From: Paenibacillus sp. G2S3
GTDB lineage: Bacteria; Bacillota; Bacilli; Paenibacillales; Paenibacillaceae
Assembly: GCF_030123105.1 (NCBI RefSeq)
Contig: NZ_CP126095.1
Span: 5,208,001 to 5,272,000 of the forward strand
DNA: 64,000 bases
Direction of reading: 5' to 3'
Shown: positions 27,138-34,992 of the stretch, one piece after another
Layout of the letters: each line of letters opens with the position of its first letter
How positions within the stretch are numbered: the stretch's first letter is position 1
Position numbers and translations under genes: made by a program
The notes under the pieces: generated by a model
What the model was told of the DNA's origin: nothing
Databases searched by the model: none
Seen by the model: only the letters and a program-made list of their open reading frames with translations

Positions 27138-28205
27138 TTATACGGGCTTTCGTTTGATTAAATACGTCATAAAGTGTTGAATAACGACTTTTGCAGCCGC
27201 AAAGAACGGTACAGCAAGAATAAGTCCGATCATTCCCGCCAATTCGCCGCCAACCAGAAGCGCAAAAATAATGAGCAACGGATGCAAATGCAGCTTCTTT
27301 CCCACCACCTGAGGTGAAATAATGTTACTTTCCACGATTTGGCACACTGTGTTAACCACTGCAACCAGCAGCACTAAACGAAAAGAAACGGTCGAAGCCA
27401 TCACAATGGCTGGTGCAGCCCCCAAAAAGGGACCCATATACGGAACAATATTGAACACTGCCACCACACTGGCAAACAGTAAAGCATACGGCATTCCGAT
27501 GATGGCATAACCGATATAAGCAAGCACACCTATAATAATGCAGACGAGAAACTGTCCACGAATGTAGTTGCCGAGTGCATCATCGATATCTTTTAACAAA
27601 GTCACAATAGACTTACGCCGTGCGCGGGGCAGACAAGAGACCACCGTCCGTTCAAACACGTCAAAATCCTTCAGAATATAGAACACTAGAAACGGCACGA
27701 TAAAAGCATTGAACAGCACGTTAATCGTTGTCCCTATATTATCGAGAAAGTTAGAAATCCCTTCTGCGAGGCGACTTTCCAATTGAAAAAACCAATTGTT
27801 CATCCCCATCTCGACCCCTGGCGGTATCAGTCTAGAATTCATATGTCGCATCAGCCCTTGGGCTTGCAGCGTCATCTCTGGCAAATGTTCATTCAGCTCT
27901 TCAAGCTGCTCGATAAACATCGGGATAAGGTTAATTGCGATCACTGCAATGGCCGTTAAAAACACTGCATATATAAGTAGAACAGCTACACTACGCGGCA
28001 TCTTCCGCCCGGCCAGCATACTAACGACGGGATTCAGCACGTAGGAAATAATCATAGCTGCCAGAAATGGAGCGAGGATTGCCTTCAAAAATACAAATAT
28101 CCCCTGCAGCATCGGACGAAGCAACCAAACAAAATATAAAATGATCAGAGAGAGCAGCACTCCGATCATCCAGCGGAACCACTTTCTTTGGGACCATTGC
28201 TCCAT
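27138..28205 (-). CDS. AI-2E family transporter (YrrI/YtvI type)
   Basis: Polytopic membrane protein of 355 residues with the AI-2E transporter domain over nearly the whole length. Two N-terminal transmembrane pairs (about 12-60 and 70-95), an amphipathic outer segment, and a C-terminal set including ILKDFDVFERTVVSCLPR and VPYMGPFLGAAPA, the conserved family signatures. The family moves small molecules or acts as a sodium/proton antiporter; the substrate cannot be predicted. In B. subtilis a related gene (yrrI) lies in the same chromosomal neighbourhood. The start follows GGAGGG. Confidence 0.85.
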   Translation of the reverse strand: MEQWSQRKWFRWMIGVLLSLIILYFVWLLRPMLQGIFVFLKAILAPFLAAMIISYVLNPVVSMLAGRKMPRSVAVLLIYAVFLTAIAVIAINLIPMFIEQLEELNEHLPEMTLQAQGLMRHMNSRLIPPGVEMGMNNWFFQLESRLAEGISNFLDNIGTTINVLFNAFIVPFLVFYILKDFDVFERTVVSCLPRARRKSIVTLLKDIDDALGNYIRGQFLVCIIIGVLAYIGYAIIGMPYALLFASVVAVFNIVPYMGPFLGAAPAIVMASTVSFRLVLLVAVVNTVCQIVESNIISPQVVGKKLHLHPLLIIFALLVGGELAGMIGLILAVPFFAAAKVVIQHFMTYLIKRKPV

Positions 28206-28297
28206 GAGTGTACCCTCCTGCGACTGTAGCCTGGACTAGCTTCGTAAATAAGTATATGTATGGCCGCAGCAAAATAACCATCAAGCACACAAAATAA

Positions 28298-28336
28298 CCC
28301 CACAAAGTGAAGCCTTTGCTTCGATGCTTTGCGGGG
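28298..28336 (-). terminator. Second hairpin of a tandem terminator pair
   Basis: Stem CCCCGCAAAG/CTTTGTGGGG (minus strand, one G-U) with inner GAAGC/GCTTC and TTATTTTG after it. It lies just downstream of the hairpin at 28346-28397. Confidence 0.6.
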
Positions 28337-28341
28337 AACCC

Positions 28342-28397
28342 AAAAAAAGCGTCAATAACCCTGCAGCTGATTTCAGCTGAAAGGAGATTGACGCTTT
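28342..28397 (-). terminator. Terminator of the PRC-barrel/zinc-ribbon operon
   Basis: Arms AAAGCGTCAAT/ATTGACGCTTT with an inner CAGCTGAAATCAGCTG hairpin and a run of seven T on the minus strand, 42 bp after the zinc-ribbon gene. Confidence 0.85.
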
Positions 28398-28438
28398 AAG
28401 TGCATAGATCATTCTTGCTTACAAAGCAAGATTCATAG

Positions 28439-28648
28439 TTAAGACGACGCATGAATTTGCGGGAAATCCTGAGTCATATCATCACCGGAGAACAGATCGT
28501 CCAGCGAGCTGAGTGTACCGTCTTCTTCAACCTGATACACCGACATTTTCTCGCCGTTTACCGTCAATTCAATGAAACAGCCCCAGCAATAGAACTGGTG
28601 GGAACCAATCTTTCCGATATCTTTAGAGTTACAATTTGGACACTTCAT
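28439..28648 (-). CDS. Small zinc-ribbon protein
   Basis: Protein of 69 residues. The N-terminal half is a zinc ribbon: MKCPNCNSKDIGKIGSHQFYCWGC has two Cys-x2-Cys pairs separated by about 17 residues. An acidic tail with DDLFSGDDMTQDF follows. The ATG at 28648 has AGGTGG about 10 bp upstream; an ATG three codons earlier is too close to that site. It directly follows the PRC-barrel gene in an operon. In Bacillus a similar small gene accompanies yrrD. Its function is unknown. Confidence 0.75.
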   Translation of the reverse strand: MKCPNCNSKDIGKIGSHQFYCWGCFIELTVNGEKMSVYQVEEDGTLSSLDDLFSGDDMTQDFPQIHASS

Positions 28649-28662
28649 ATAATACATTCCAC

Positions 28663-29184
28663 CTATCCGTTAACAATATTAATGGCTTTTTGTAGCCGTT
28701 CTTCGCTCATCGCAGGAACCATTAAAGCATTCTCACCAATGGACATCTCATCAGAACAAGGCAGCCATTTTCGGCCTTCGATCAAATCAGTCACAAGCCC
28801 GTCACTGATTTCCAGCGCTCCTATTGTGTTTCCCAACTTTTGGTCAAAATAAACATCCGATATTCGTCCAAGTATAGTTCCCGTTGTAGTTAGTACTTTC
28901 AAATCCTTAAGTTTGTTCTTTCCTAATAGAAAAGTACAAGGTATATGATCGGCATCTGTCTTATCAATCGACTCTTTACTACGAATCATGACAGCATCCT
29001 CGCCGTAGGCCACAATATCTTTCCATGCCACAAATTTCACATGGCCACCAAAAAAAGATTTGCTTTCCAGTTCAATACCCGTAATATTCCAGTTTGAATC
29101 GAGTAGGATATCGACAATCTTGCCGATTTCATTCCCCTCTTCAACTTCAAATACAGCCAAGCCGATCAGATCTTGTAGTCTCAT
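28663..29184 (-). CDS. PRC-barrel domain protein, YrrD-like
   Basis: Cytoplasmic protein of 173 residues with two PRC-barrel repeats. The first (about 1-75) begins MRLQDLIGLAVFEVEEGNEIGKIVDIL, the second (about 90-165) has LKDLKVLTTTGTILGRISDVYFD. Such barrels bind RNA or other proteins (as in RimM); the precise role of YrrD is not known. It precedes a zinc-ribbon gene with 14 bp between them and follows the cysteine desulfurase gene on the same strand. Confidence 0.85.
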   Translation of the reverse strand: MRLQDLIGLAVFEVEEGNEIGKIVDILLDSNWNITGIELESKSFFGGHVKFVAWKDIVAYGEDAVMIRSKESIDKTDADHIPCTFLLGKNKLKDLKVLTTTGTILGRISDVYFDQKLGNTIGALEISDGLVTDLIEGRKWLPCSDEMSIGENALMVPAMSEERLQKAINIVNG

Positions 29185-29283
29185 GGCTGCCTCGGTCCCC
29201 TCACTTTGAGTGTACTTACGAGTTCTCAGAAAGCCAAAAGCCCGAATCGCCTCGATACAGATCGAAACCTAGAGTAACTAGTC

Positions 29284-30429
29284 TCATTTACGTAGGCGAT
29301 TCAAAATGGTTTCAACTTTTCGAGCAACGTACTCGATTTCTTCAGTAGTATTACCCAAACCGATACTAAATCGAATCGCGGACTCTAAAATATTTTGGGG
29401 AAGTCCCATTGCTTTCAGAACATGAGATATTTCCAGTGATCCTGACGTGCAAGCCGAACCACTCGCTGCCGCAATCCCCTCCATATCCAGGTTCATCAGC
29501 ATAACATCTGTCCCAGCCCCTGGGAAGCTCAAATTCAGAATACTAGATAAAAAATGCTCGGGATTACCGTTAAGCGAATAACTCTCTCGTCCAATCAGAG
29601 TATCCAGCTCCTCGAGTAGTCTATTGCGCAGGAGCTTCATATTCTGTTGACGTTCTAAAAGACCCTTAACGGCTATCTCAACGGCTTTGGCAAATCCAGC
29701 AGCTCCGGCCAGATTCTCTGTTCCGGCACGTCTGCCACGCTCCTGAAGGCCGCCATGAAGTCTTGGATGCAGCGGCGCTCCGCTTCGGACGTATAGCCCC
29801 CCGATCCCTTGAGGCCCATTGATTTTATGAGCGGTAAAGCTCATGTAATCTACTGGAAGCTCCCGTAATGTAATTGGAAGGGCACCAAGAGCTTGTACAG
29901 CATCTACATGGAACAGAATTCCCCGTTCTCTTGCGAGCTGACCAATCTCCTGAATGGGCTGAACAGTGCCTACCTCATTGTTGGCATACATTACGCTGAT
30001 AAGCACCGTGTCTTCCTGCAACGCAGCCTCTACGTCTGTGACGGATACCCTGCCCTTCGAATCCACAGGAAGATAGGTTACTTTGAAACCTTCCTTCTCT
30101 AGCTCTTCGCAGGTATGTAACACTGCATGATGCTCGATCTGGGTGGTAATAATATGTTTTCCTTTATGGGAAACTGCAGCTGCTGCTCCATAGAGCGCTA
30201 AATTGTCACTTTCTGTGCCGCCTCCAGTGAACACCCACTCTTCAGATGAACAGCCCAAAAAGGCGGCGATGGAATCGCGCGCCCCATTCAATATTCTTTT
30301 AGCTGAACGCCCGAACTGATGTACACTCGATGCATTTCCGTATTGTTCTGTCATTATATTCAGCATGACCTTAGCCACCTCGGGATGAACCGGGGTTGAT
30401 GCGGCGTGGTCCAAATAGATGGATTTCAT
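29284..30429 (-). CDS. Cysteine desulfurase (IscS/NifS family, YrvO-like)
   Basis: PLP enzyme of 381 residues that removes sulfur from cysteine as an enzyme persulfide. It begins MKSIYLDHAASTPVHPEV. The PLP lysine is in SFTAHKINGPQGIGGLYVR and the catalytic Cys is in AAASGSACTSGSLEISHVL. In Bacillus this paralogue is cotranscribed with mnmA and supplies sulfur for 2-thiouridine in tRNA. Here mnmA is 9 kb away on the other strand. The ATG at 30429 follows GGAG; the frame stays open upstream but would add 26 untypical residues. Confidence 0.93.
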   Translation of the reverse strand: MKSIYLDHAASTPVHPEVAKVMLNIMTEQYGNASSVHQFGRSAKRILNGARDSIAAFLGCSSEEWVFTGGGTESDNLALYGAAAAVSHKGKHIITTQIEHHAVLHTCEELEKEGFKVTYLPVDSKGRVSVTDVEAALQEDTVLISVMYANNEVGTVQPIQEIGQLARERGILFHVDAVQALGALPITLRELPVDYMSFTAHKINGPQGIGGLYVRSGAPLHPRLHGGLQERGRRAGTENLAGAAGFAKAVEIAVKGLLERQQNMKLLRNRLLEELDTLIGRESYSLNGNPEHFLSSILNLSFPGAGTDVMLMNLDMEGIAAASGSACTSGSLEISHVLKAMGLPQNILESAIRFSIGLGNTTEEIEYVARKVETILNRLRK

Positions 30430-30472
30430 ATTTATTTCTCCGCTTCTACAGTATAGGAAACTAGTTCTTCTA

Positions 30473-30572
30473 AAAATATAAGAAGGTATAAGTTTCATGT
30501 TATACATTATTCTTATATTTCTCGCTTAAACGCTAACCGTCCTTATAAGGACGCCGAAGACGTTTATACTTG
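30473..30572 (-). repeat. Dispersed palindromic repeat, copy C, upstream of the cysteine desulfurase gene
   Basis: Full ~100-bp element in reverse orientation to copy B: AATATAAGAAGGTATAAG end, TTATATTTCTCGC middle and CGTCCTTATAAGGACGCC core with AACG arms. It lies 43 bp before the desulfurase start, so probably in its leader. Confidence 0.75.
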
Positions 30573-30659
30573 CAACTATTAAATTATACCGCGCGAGAAG
30601 TGAGTTTTCCACAAGTGAAAGAACACAATATTGTAATCATTTCCCTATGAATGCTAGGA

Positions 30660-31109
30660 TTATAATAGCCAGTTCTCTTCAGAGGTTACCTCAATGCCAT
30701 TTTTTCTAAGTAAAGCTGTAGTAACGCCATTTCCCGCTATTTTCTTTCCTTTAAATTCCCCATTATAAATCATGCCGCTGCCGCAAGAAGGACTGTTTTC
30801 TTTAAGCACTACCATCGTAGCTGAGACCTCTTGAGCTTTTGCAAGCGTGATATAAGCACCCTTTAAATACATATCTGTAACATCTGTACCTGAACGATCC
30901 ACCACTTTAGCCGTCCCTGCCAGCACATCCTCGCCATTCCCACCAATGATTTCGGCTGGCTCTCTAGGCGTAGAAAATCCTCCCAGTAATTCTGGACACA
31001 CAGCAATCGCTTGATTCTCATTCAAAAGCTTCTGAATTTTCTCATCCAAACAATCCGTACCATTATATCTCACTTTCATGCCAGCTAGACAAGAGCTTAC
31101 CAGAATCAC
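30660..31109 (-). CDS. DUF523 family protein
   Basis: Protein of 149 residues with the DUF523 fold. Conserved cysteine motifs are visible: ILVSSCLAGMKVRYNG at the N-terminus, VCPELLGGFSTPREPAEI in the middle, and ENSPSCGSGMIYNG near residue 108. These are thought to bind an iron-sulfur cluster or metal; the relation to tRNA thiouridine breakdown enzymes (TudS) is known for close relatives. The start is a GTG at 31109, 7 bp after AGAGGTG, or a TTG one codon earlier. It stands alone next to the SRAP gene, transcribed apart. Confidence 0.85.
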   Translation of the reverse strand: MILVSSCLAGMKVRYNGTDCLDEKIQKLLNENQAIAVCPELLGGFSTPREPAEIIGGNGEDVLAGTAKVVDRSGTDVTDMYLKGAYITLAKAQEVSATMVVLKENSPSCGSGMIYNGEFKGKKIAGNGVTTALLRKNGIEVTSEENWLL

Positions 31110-31234
31110 CAATGCGCACCTCTTTCTTCATTCATTCCGCTTCGTTTATAATAAGAAATATTTCGAGCATAACATGACTAATTTAAGCTGTAAACTGAGC
31201 GAACTACTAATCTACTGACTGGGGAGTGTAAATA

Positions 31235-31903
31235 ATGTGCGGACGTTATACAATAACCGTCACCATGGAAGAGCTGATGGTCAGATATTTTGCGAATGAT
31301 TCAACCATTGTCCACTATGCCCCAAAATATAACGCTGCGCCCATGCAGCAAATTCCGGCAGTCATTAATACAGGCTCCAGCAATAAGCTTGGTGAACTGC
31401 GTTGGGGTCTGGTCCCATCATGGGCCAAGGATGACAAAATCGGCAGTAAAATGATCAATGCCCGGGCAGAATCGCTGCTGGAGAAGCCTTCGTTCAAACG
31501 ATTAGTAAGCTCACGCCGATGCATTATCCCTTCCGATGGATTCTATGAATGGAAGATGCAAGGCAGCAGCAAACAACCCATGCGGATCGTGATGCGCGAT
31601 GGGGGGATTTTCTCCATGGCCGGATTATATGATATTTGGATGGACCCTGAGGGGAATAAATTAAGTACCTGCACGATTATAACGACTACTCCGAACGAGC
31701 TTATGGCTGAAATCCATAATCGCATGCCGGTTATTTTGAAGCCTGAGGATGAGGCAGAGTGGCTGAGCCGCGGCAATCAGGACACTACCTCTCTAATAAA
31801 GCTCCTGAAGCCGTATGATCAACAACAAATGAGAGCTTATCCAGTTTCCACGGCTGTGGGAAATGTTCGGAATGATACGAAGGAATTAATTAAAGAGATA
31901 TAG
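31235..31903 (+). CDS. SOS response-associated peptidase-like protein (SRAP, YedK/HMCES family)
   Basis: Abasic-site-binding protein of 222 residues that forms a thiazolidine DNA-protein crosslink at abasic sites in single-stranded DNA and so protects them. All key residues are in place: Cys2 exposed after removal of Met1, N33 and N75 (MINARAES), E105 in GFYEW, and H161 in EIHNRMPVIL. The RWGLVPSWAKD and SSRRCIIPSDGFYEW motifs are typical. GGGGAGTG lies before the ATG. It is monocistronic. Confidence 0.93.
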   Translation: MCGRYTITVTMEELMVRYFANDSTIVHYAPKYNAAPMQQIPAVINTGSSNKLGELRWGLVPSWAKDDKIGSKMINARAESLLEKPSFKRLVSSRRCIIPSDGFYEWKMQGSSKQPMRIVMRDGGIFSMAGLYDIWMDPEGNKLSTCTIITTTPNELMAEIHNRMPVILKPEDEAEWLSRGNQDTTSLIKLLKPYDQQQMRAYPVSTAVGNVRNDTKELIKEI

Positions 31904-31970
31904 ATCAGATGATAGGTATAAATCTAATCTTTTTATTGACGCTAATTCTGACCTCGTTGTTAATCCATGA

Positions 31971-32009
31971 AAAAAATCCTTAACCCTGCGGGTTAGCCGC
32001 AGAGTTAAG
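31971..32009 (-). terminator. Terminator of the glycosyltransferase operon
   Basis: Arms CTTAACTCTGCGG/CCGCAGGGTTAAG (one mismatch) with a run of seven T on the minus strand. The stem overlaps the last codons of the GT4 gene. Confidence 0.85.
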
Positions 32010-33102
32010 ACCATCGACGCTCAATCTTAGACCGACGTCTCAGCAATTGCTGAGACATCTGTAGAAATCTGTCCGCATACAGCCCGGAGGAAAGATTGTT
32101 TCGGATATGCCATTCGCCATTCATCCTAATTCTGTCCCGCAGTGCTGGATCATGCATTAATGATAAAGCAGCATTCACAGCTTCATCCAGCTGCCCTCTC
32201 GTGTATATTTTTCCAGTATGATTATTAATGACTAATCTCCGAATGCCATCTGAATCCGTAGTAAGTACAGGACAACGACACAACATCGCCTCAGCTACCG
32301 CGTACCCAAATCCTTCAAGAATAGAGGTGGAGCAGAGCAGACCTCCCGAATCACCAATAATGCTCATATAATCTGCCATCTGCTCATGAGGAACATTAGA
32401 ATGCGAAATCAAACGTGAAGCAATCCCAGTCTCGGCTACAAATTGTTCGAAGCTCTTTTTTTGCTCCGGCTCAAATAACGTATCATCCTGAAAAATCCAT
32501 AAATAAAGCTCGGGATGGATCGCCAGCAGCCTTTGTCCGATTTGTAGAAATTCTCTCCAGTTCTTATTTGTTTGAATTCGTCCTACCCAGCCTAGGATGG
32601 GAAAGCTTTTTGCGGGATAATTGGTATAGCCAAACTGATCGCAATCGATCGGATTGTCAAAGCAATATTGAGGAATGGAGGGGAATCCACCTTTAAAAAG
32701 GGTCTGCAAATGGGTGGTTTCTGGATAGAGCAGTGCATCGGTTAGCTTGTGAATCCGCTCATTAAAATTATTAACGACTTGCTCCGCTTCATCTAATGTC
32801 CCTAATCCCTGCACCTCAAAAACAAGCGGCCCCTTGTAACCAAACCCTCTGAACCTCTCTGCTAAATAAATATCAGTACACACTACAATCAAATCAAAGG
32901 CTTCCCGACTGAGCAATTCCCTGATCTCGTCATCATTATTTGTAATATACGTTTGGATGTTACGGATATTTTGCTGCCCTTTTCCAGGGTGCGTGTACAA
33001 CAAGTGGCACTCAACACCGCGATCATGTAGCGCTTGGCAGCGCACTCGGTTCAGGGTTTGCATGCCTCCGCTCGGGTTGTAAAAGGTGAACAAAATCTTC
33101 AT
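32005..33102 (-). CDS. Glycosyltransferase, family 4-like (GT-B fold)
   Basis: Cytoplasmic glycosyltransferase of 365 residues. The N-terminus MKILFTFYNPSGGMQTLNRVR and the C-terminal half (GWVGRIQTNKNWREFLQIG near 190, STSILEGFGYAVAEAMLCRCPVLTTDSDGIRRLV near 270-305) match the Glycos_transf_1 domain with its E-x7-E sugar-nucleotide motif. The start at ATG 33102 is preferred to a GTG three codons earlier. It follows a family 2 glycosyltransferase by 25 bp and both are divergent from genes for putative surface proteins, which suggests the pair glycosylates them or builds a linked polysaccharide; that is inference. Confidence 0.87.
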   Translation of the reverse strand: MKILFTFYNPSGGMQTLNRVRCQALHDRGVECHLLYTHPGKGQQNIRNIQTYITNNDDEIRELLSREAFDLIVVCTDIYLAERFRGFGYKGPLVFEVQGLGTLDEAEQVVNNFNERIHKLTDALLYPETTHLQTLFKGGFPSIPQYCFDNPIDCDQFGYTNYPAKSFPILGWVGRIQTNKNWREFLQIGQRLLAIHPELYLWIFQDDTLFEPEQKKSFEQFVAETGIASRLISHSNVPHEQMADYMSIIGDSGGLLCSTSILEGFGYAVAEAMLCRCPVLTTDSDGIRRLVINNHTGKIYTRGQLDEAVNAALSLMHDPALRDRIRMNGEWHIRNNLSSGLYADRFLQMSQQLLRRRSKIERRWS

Positions 33103-33127
33103 TACGATCACTCATTCGCATATTATT

Positions 33128-34336
33128 TTAGGAAAAATAGATCTTCAACAAATCATACAAATCTGCGCTTCGAAACAGCTCATTATAGTAGTGAGTTTTG
33201 GTCGATGGGACATGTCTGTGCCGAAATCCAATCAAGCTATGATCATCCGTATAATAATTGGAGATCGTGTCCCCACCGGTAGTAATCAAAGCCTCCAGCA
33301 TGTATTCAATATCGAGTGCTCCTATGAAGATCTTGGGACCTAAAACTATCGTGTAAGGAGTGGACAAGTGCTCTAGCGCTCCACAAATCGCGTGCGACTC
33401 CACAACTCCTGGCATCCTAACGAACTCCGTTGCTGGATGAGGGATTGAACCCAGTAGAGCAGAGGGGTGACCCGTTAGTGATAAATCCAGCACCCGACAC
33501 TCATAATTACTATACGTTTGTTCATACAGATTCTCTATCCTCGCAATTTCATCCGCACAAGCATTCACTACTGGAAATAAAACGGTAATCATAGGACGAA
33601 TCCCTCTACGGAATCGCGCCTGATGGCGGGTCAAATGATACGTATATCTCCATCTACGATGATTTTCAGTGGAATGTAGCTGTGCAGATACACTAAAAGT
33701 AGAATCCACACGATATTTAACCAGCTCCACGGGGATAAAGCGAATATCACAATGTTCAGCCATTCTAAGCCAGTAATCATAATCCTCCACCGGTTCCATT
33801 CCATACGCTCCAACAAGCTTCGCAACCTGCGATTTGTACATGAAAGAAACGCCAATAAGCGAGTAATCCAGCAAGCTCTCTTTGGGCTGTGACTGATAAT
33901 TTCGCTGAGTAGCTAGTTGATGTTCGTTATGAAGTAGGGTTCCCTCGTTATCTATACTTTGAAAAGAACTGTACACGATCCCTAGCTCCTGCGGCCCCTT
34001 CACTAGAGCACCTCGAAGAATTTCGAGAAAACGGGGTTCATAAACATTATCGCTGGAGACCCAACTCAAATACTGAATACTGGGATCGCTAAACAAAAGA
34101 TCAAAGCCCGTATTCAGCGCATGTGCGATACCCCTGTTCTGTACATAAGAGATAATTGTAACCCTCGGATCCTCGGCAATGATAGATCTCACAAGCGGTT
34201 CCATTTCTGGCGCACCATCAATCACAATGACCAGTCGAAATTCGGTGAAGGTTTGGCGCAGCACAGACTCCAGAGCTTGCCGGAGAAATTCCGGCTTTTG
34301 GGTATACAAAGGCATAACTACCCCTACATCCGCCAT
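33128..34336 (-). CDS. Glycosyltransferase, family 2 (GT-A fold), with extra C-terminal domain
   Basis: Protein of 402 residues. The GT2 domain (about 1-240) has VGVVMPLYTQKPEFLRQALESVLRQT at the start, the nucleotide-binding segment LVIVIDGAP, NRGIAHALNTGFDL, the DxD-like LSWVSSDNVYEPRF, and the acceptor motif MEPVEDYDYWLRMAE. About 150 further residues (MITVLFPVVNACADEI to the end) form an additional domain that looks like a partial second GT2-like fold (ITVLFPVVN, RIENLYEQTYSNYECRVLD). Ribosome site GAGAGAGG. First gene of the two-gene glycosyltransferase operon. Confidence 0.88.
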   Translation of the reverse strand: MADVGVVMPLYTQKPEFLRQALESVLRQTFTEFRLVIVIDGAPEMEPLVRSIIAEDPRVTIISYVQNRGIAHALNTGFDLLFSDPSIQYLSWVSSDNVYEPRFLEILRGALVKGPQELGIVYSSFQSIDNEGTLLHNEHQLATQRNYQSQPKESLLDYSLIGVSFMYKSQVAKLVGAYGMEPVEDYDYWLRMAEHCDIRFIPVELVKYRVDSTFSVSAQLHSTENHRRWRYTYHLTRHQARFRRGIRPMITVLFPVVNACADEIARIENLYEQTYSNYECRVLDLSLTGHPSALLGSIPHPATEFVRMPGVVESHAICGALEHLSTPYTIVLGPKIFIGALDIEYMLEALITTGGDTISNYYTDDHSLIGFRHRHVPSTKTHYYNELFRSADLYDLLKIYFS

Positions 34337-34433
34337 GATTTTTACCTCTCTCTACATTGGAGTATACGATTAGTATATTTAAATTCCACCTTTGTGCCTG
34401 TGTGAATGCCTCTTAGAGGATTTATTGCGCCTA

Positions 34434-34474
34434 AAAAAGAAGCAACCACCCTGTTTTTATCGGTGATTGCTTCT
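34434..34474 (-). terminator. Minus-strand terminator between the divergent surface and glycosyltransferase genes
   Basis: Arms GAAGCAATCACC/GGTGGTTGCTTC (one G-U or mismatch) followed by six T on the minus strand. It stands upstream of the glycosyltransferase operon and would block antisense transcription from the plus-strand genes' region. Confidence 0.7.
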
Positions 34475-34536
34475 TGATTTTCTGATACCCATTGTTAGAT
34501 CGCAATATTTCCGCAATATATCTGATTCCCTTGTCC

Positions 34537-34565
34537 AAACACAATGAACCTCAATTCATAATATA
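34537..34565 (+). promoter_or_regulatory. Sigma-K-like (mother-cell) promoter of the surface-protein genes
   Basis: AAAC (34537-34540), 16 bp, then CATAATATA (34557-34565) fits the sigma-K consensus AC...CATANNNTA exactly in the -10. It ends 28 bp before the ATG at 34594. Sigma-E, with a related -10, is the alternative. Confidence 0.55.
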
Positions 34566-34593
34566 TAGCAAACTAATAGAAGAGGTGAAGCTC

Positions 34594-34959
34594 ATGGCAA
34601 GTACAACAGGTATCATTACGAACACAGGAACTACTCCAGCATCCAACGTGGTCATTAACATCGACAATGACAACCTTAGTTTTTCATCTAACGTAGTCTA
34701 TCACGTTTACGTATGGAATACCTTTGTTAGTAAGGCTTTAGTCTACTCCAGCTCATTGAATATTAATGCTAACACCAGCCAGATTCTCAGTTTTACTATC
34801 GCAGGCAATTCAGCATATGAAGTCCAATTTCTCGTAACTGGAAATGCACCCGCAGACACGATTATTACGGTATTCGGAACGGATTCGTCAGGCAACGTCA
34901 TCCCTCATCAAAGAGTGCTGCAATCCGAACTTACTTTCATAGCCCAGCTGAATCCGTAA
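34594..34959 (+). CDS. Small beta-rich hypothetical protein, possible spore-surface protein
   Basis: Protein of 121 residues, not recognised. It has no signal peptide and almost no Lys, Arg or Cys, but is rich in Thr, Ser, Asn, Val and Ile in alternating pattern (SNVVINIDNDNLSFSSNVVYHVYVW, SQILSFTIAGNSAYEVQFLV), as in an immunoglobulin-like beta sandwich. Start ATG 34594 follows AGAGGTG; an in-frame ATG at 34492 lies before the predicted promoter. It is followed 33 bp later by the propeller gene and preceded by a sigma-K-like promoter, so I suspect assembly on the spore surface from the mother cell. Unproven. Confidence 0.7.
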   Translation: MASTTGIITNTGTTPASNVVINIDNDNLSFSSNVVYHVYVWNTFVSKALVYSSSLNINANTSQILSFTIAGNSAYEVQFLVTGNAPADTIITVFGTDSSGNVIPHQRVLQSELTFIAQLNP

Positions 34960-34992
34960 GTACCAAAAACTCTATTGCGAAAGGAGTTTTGC

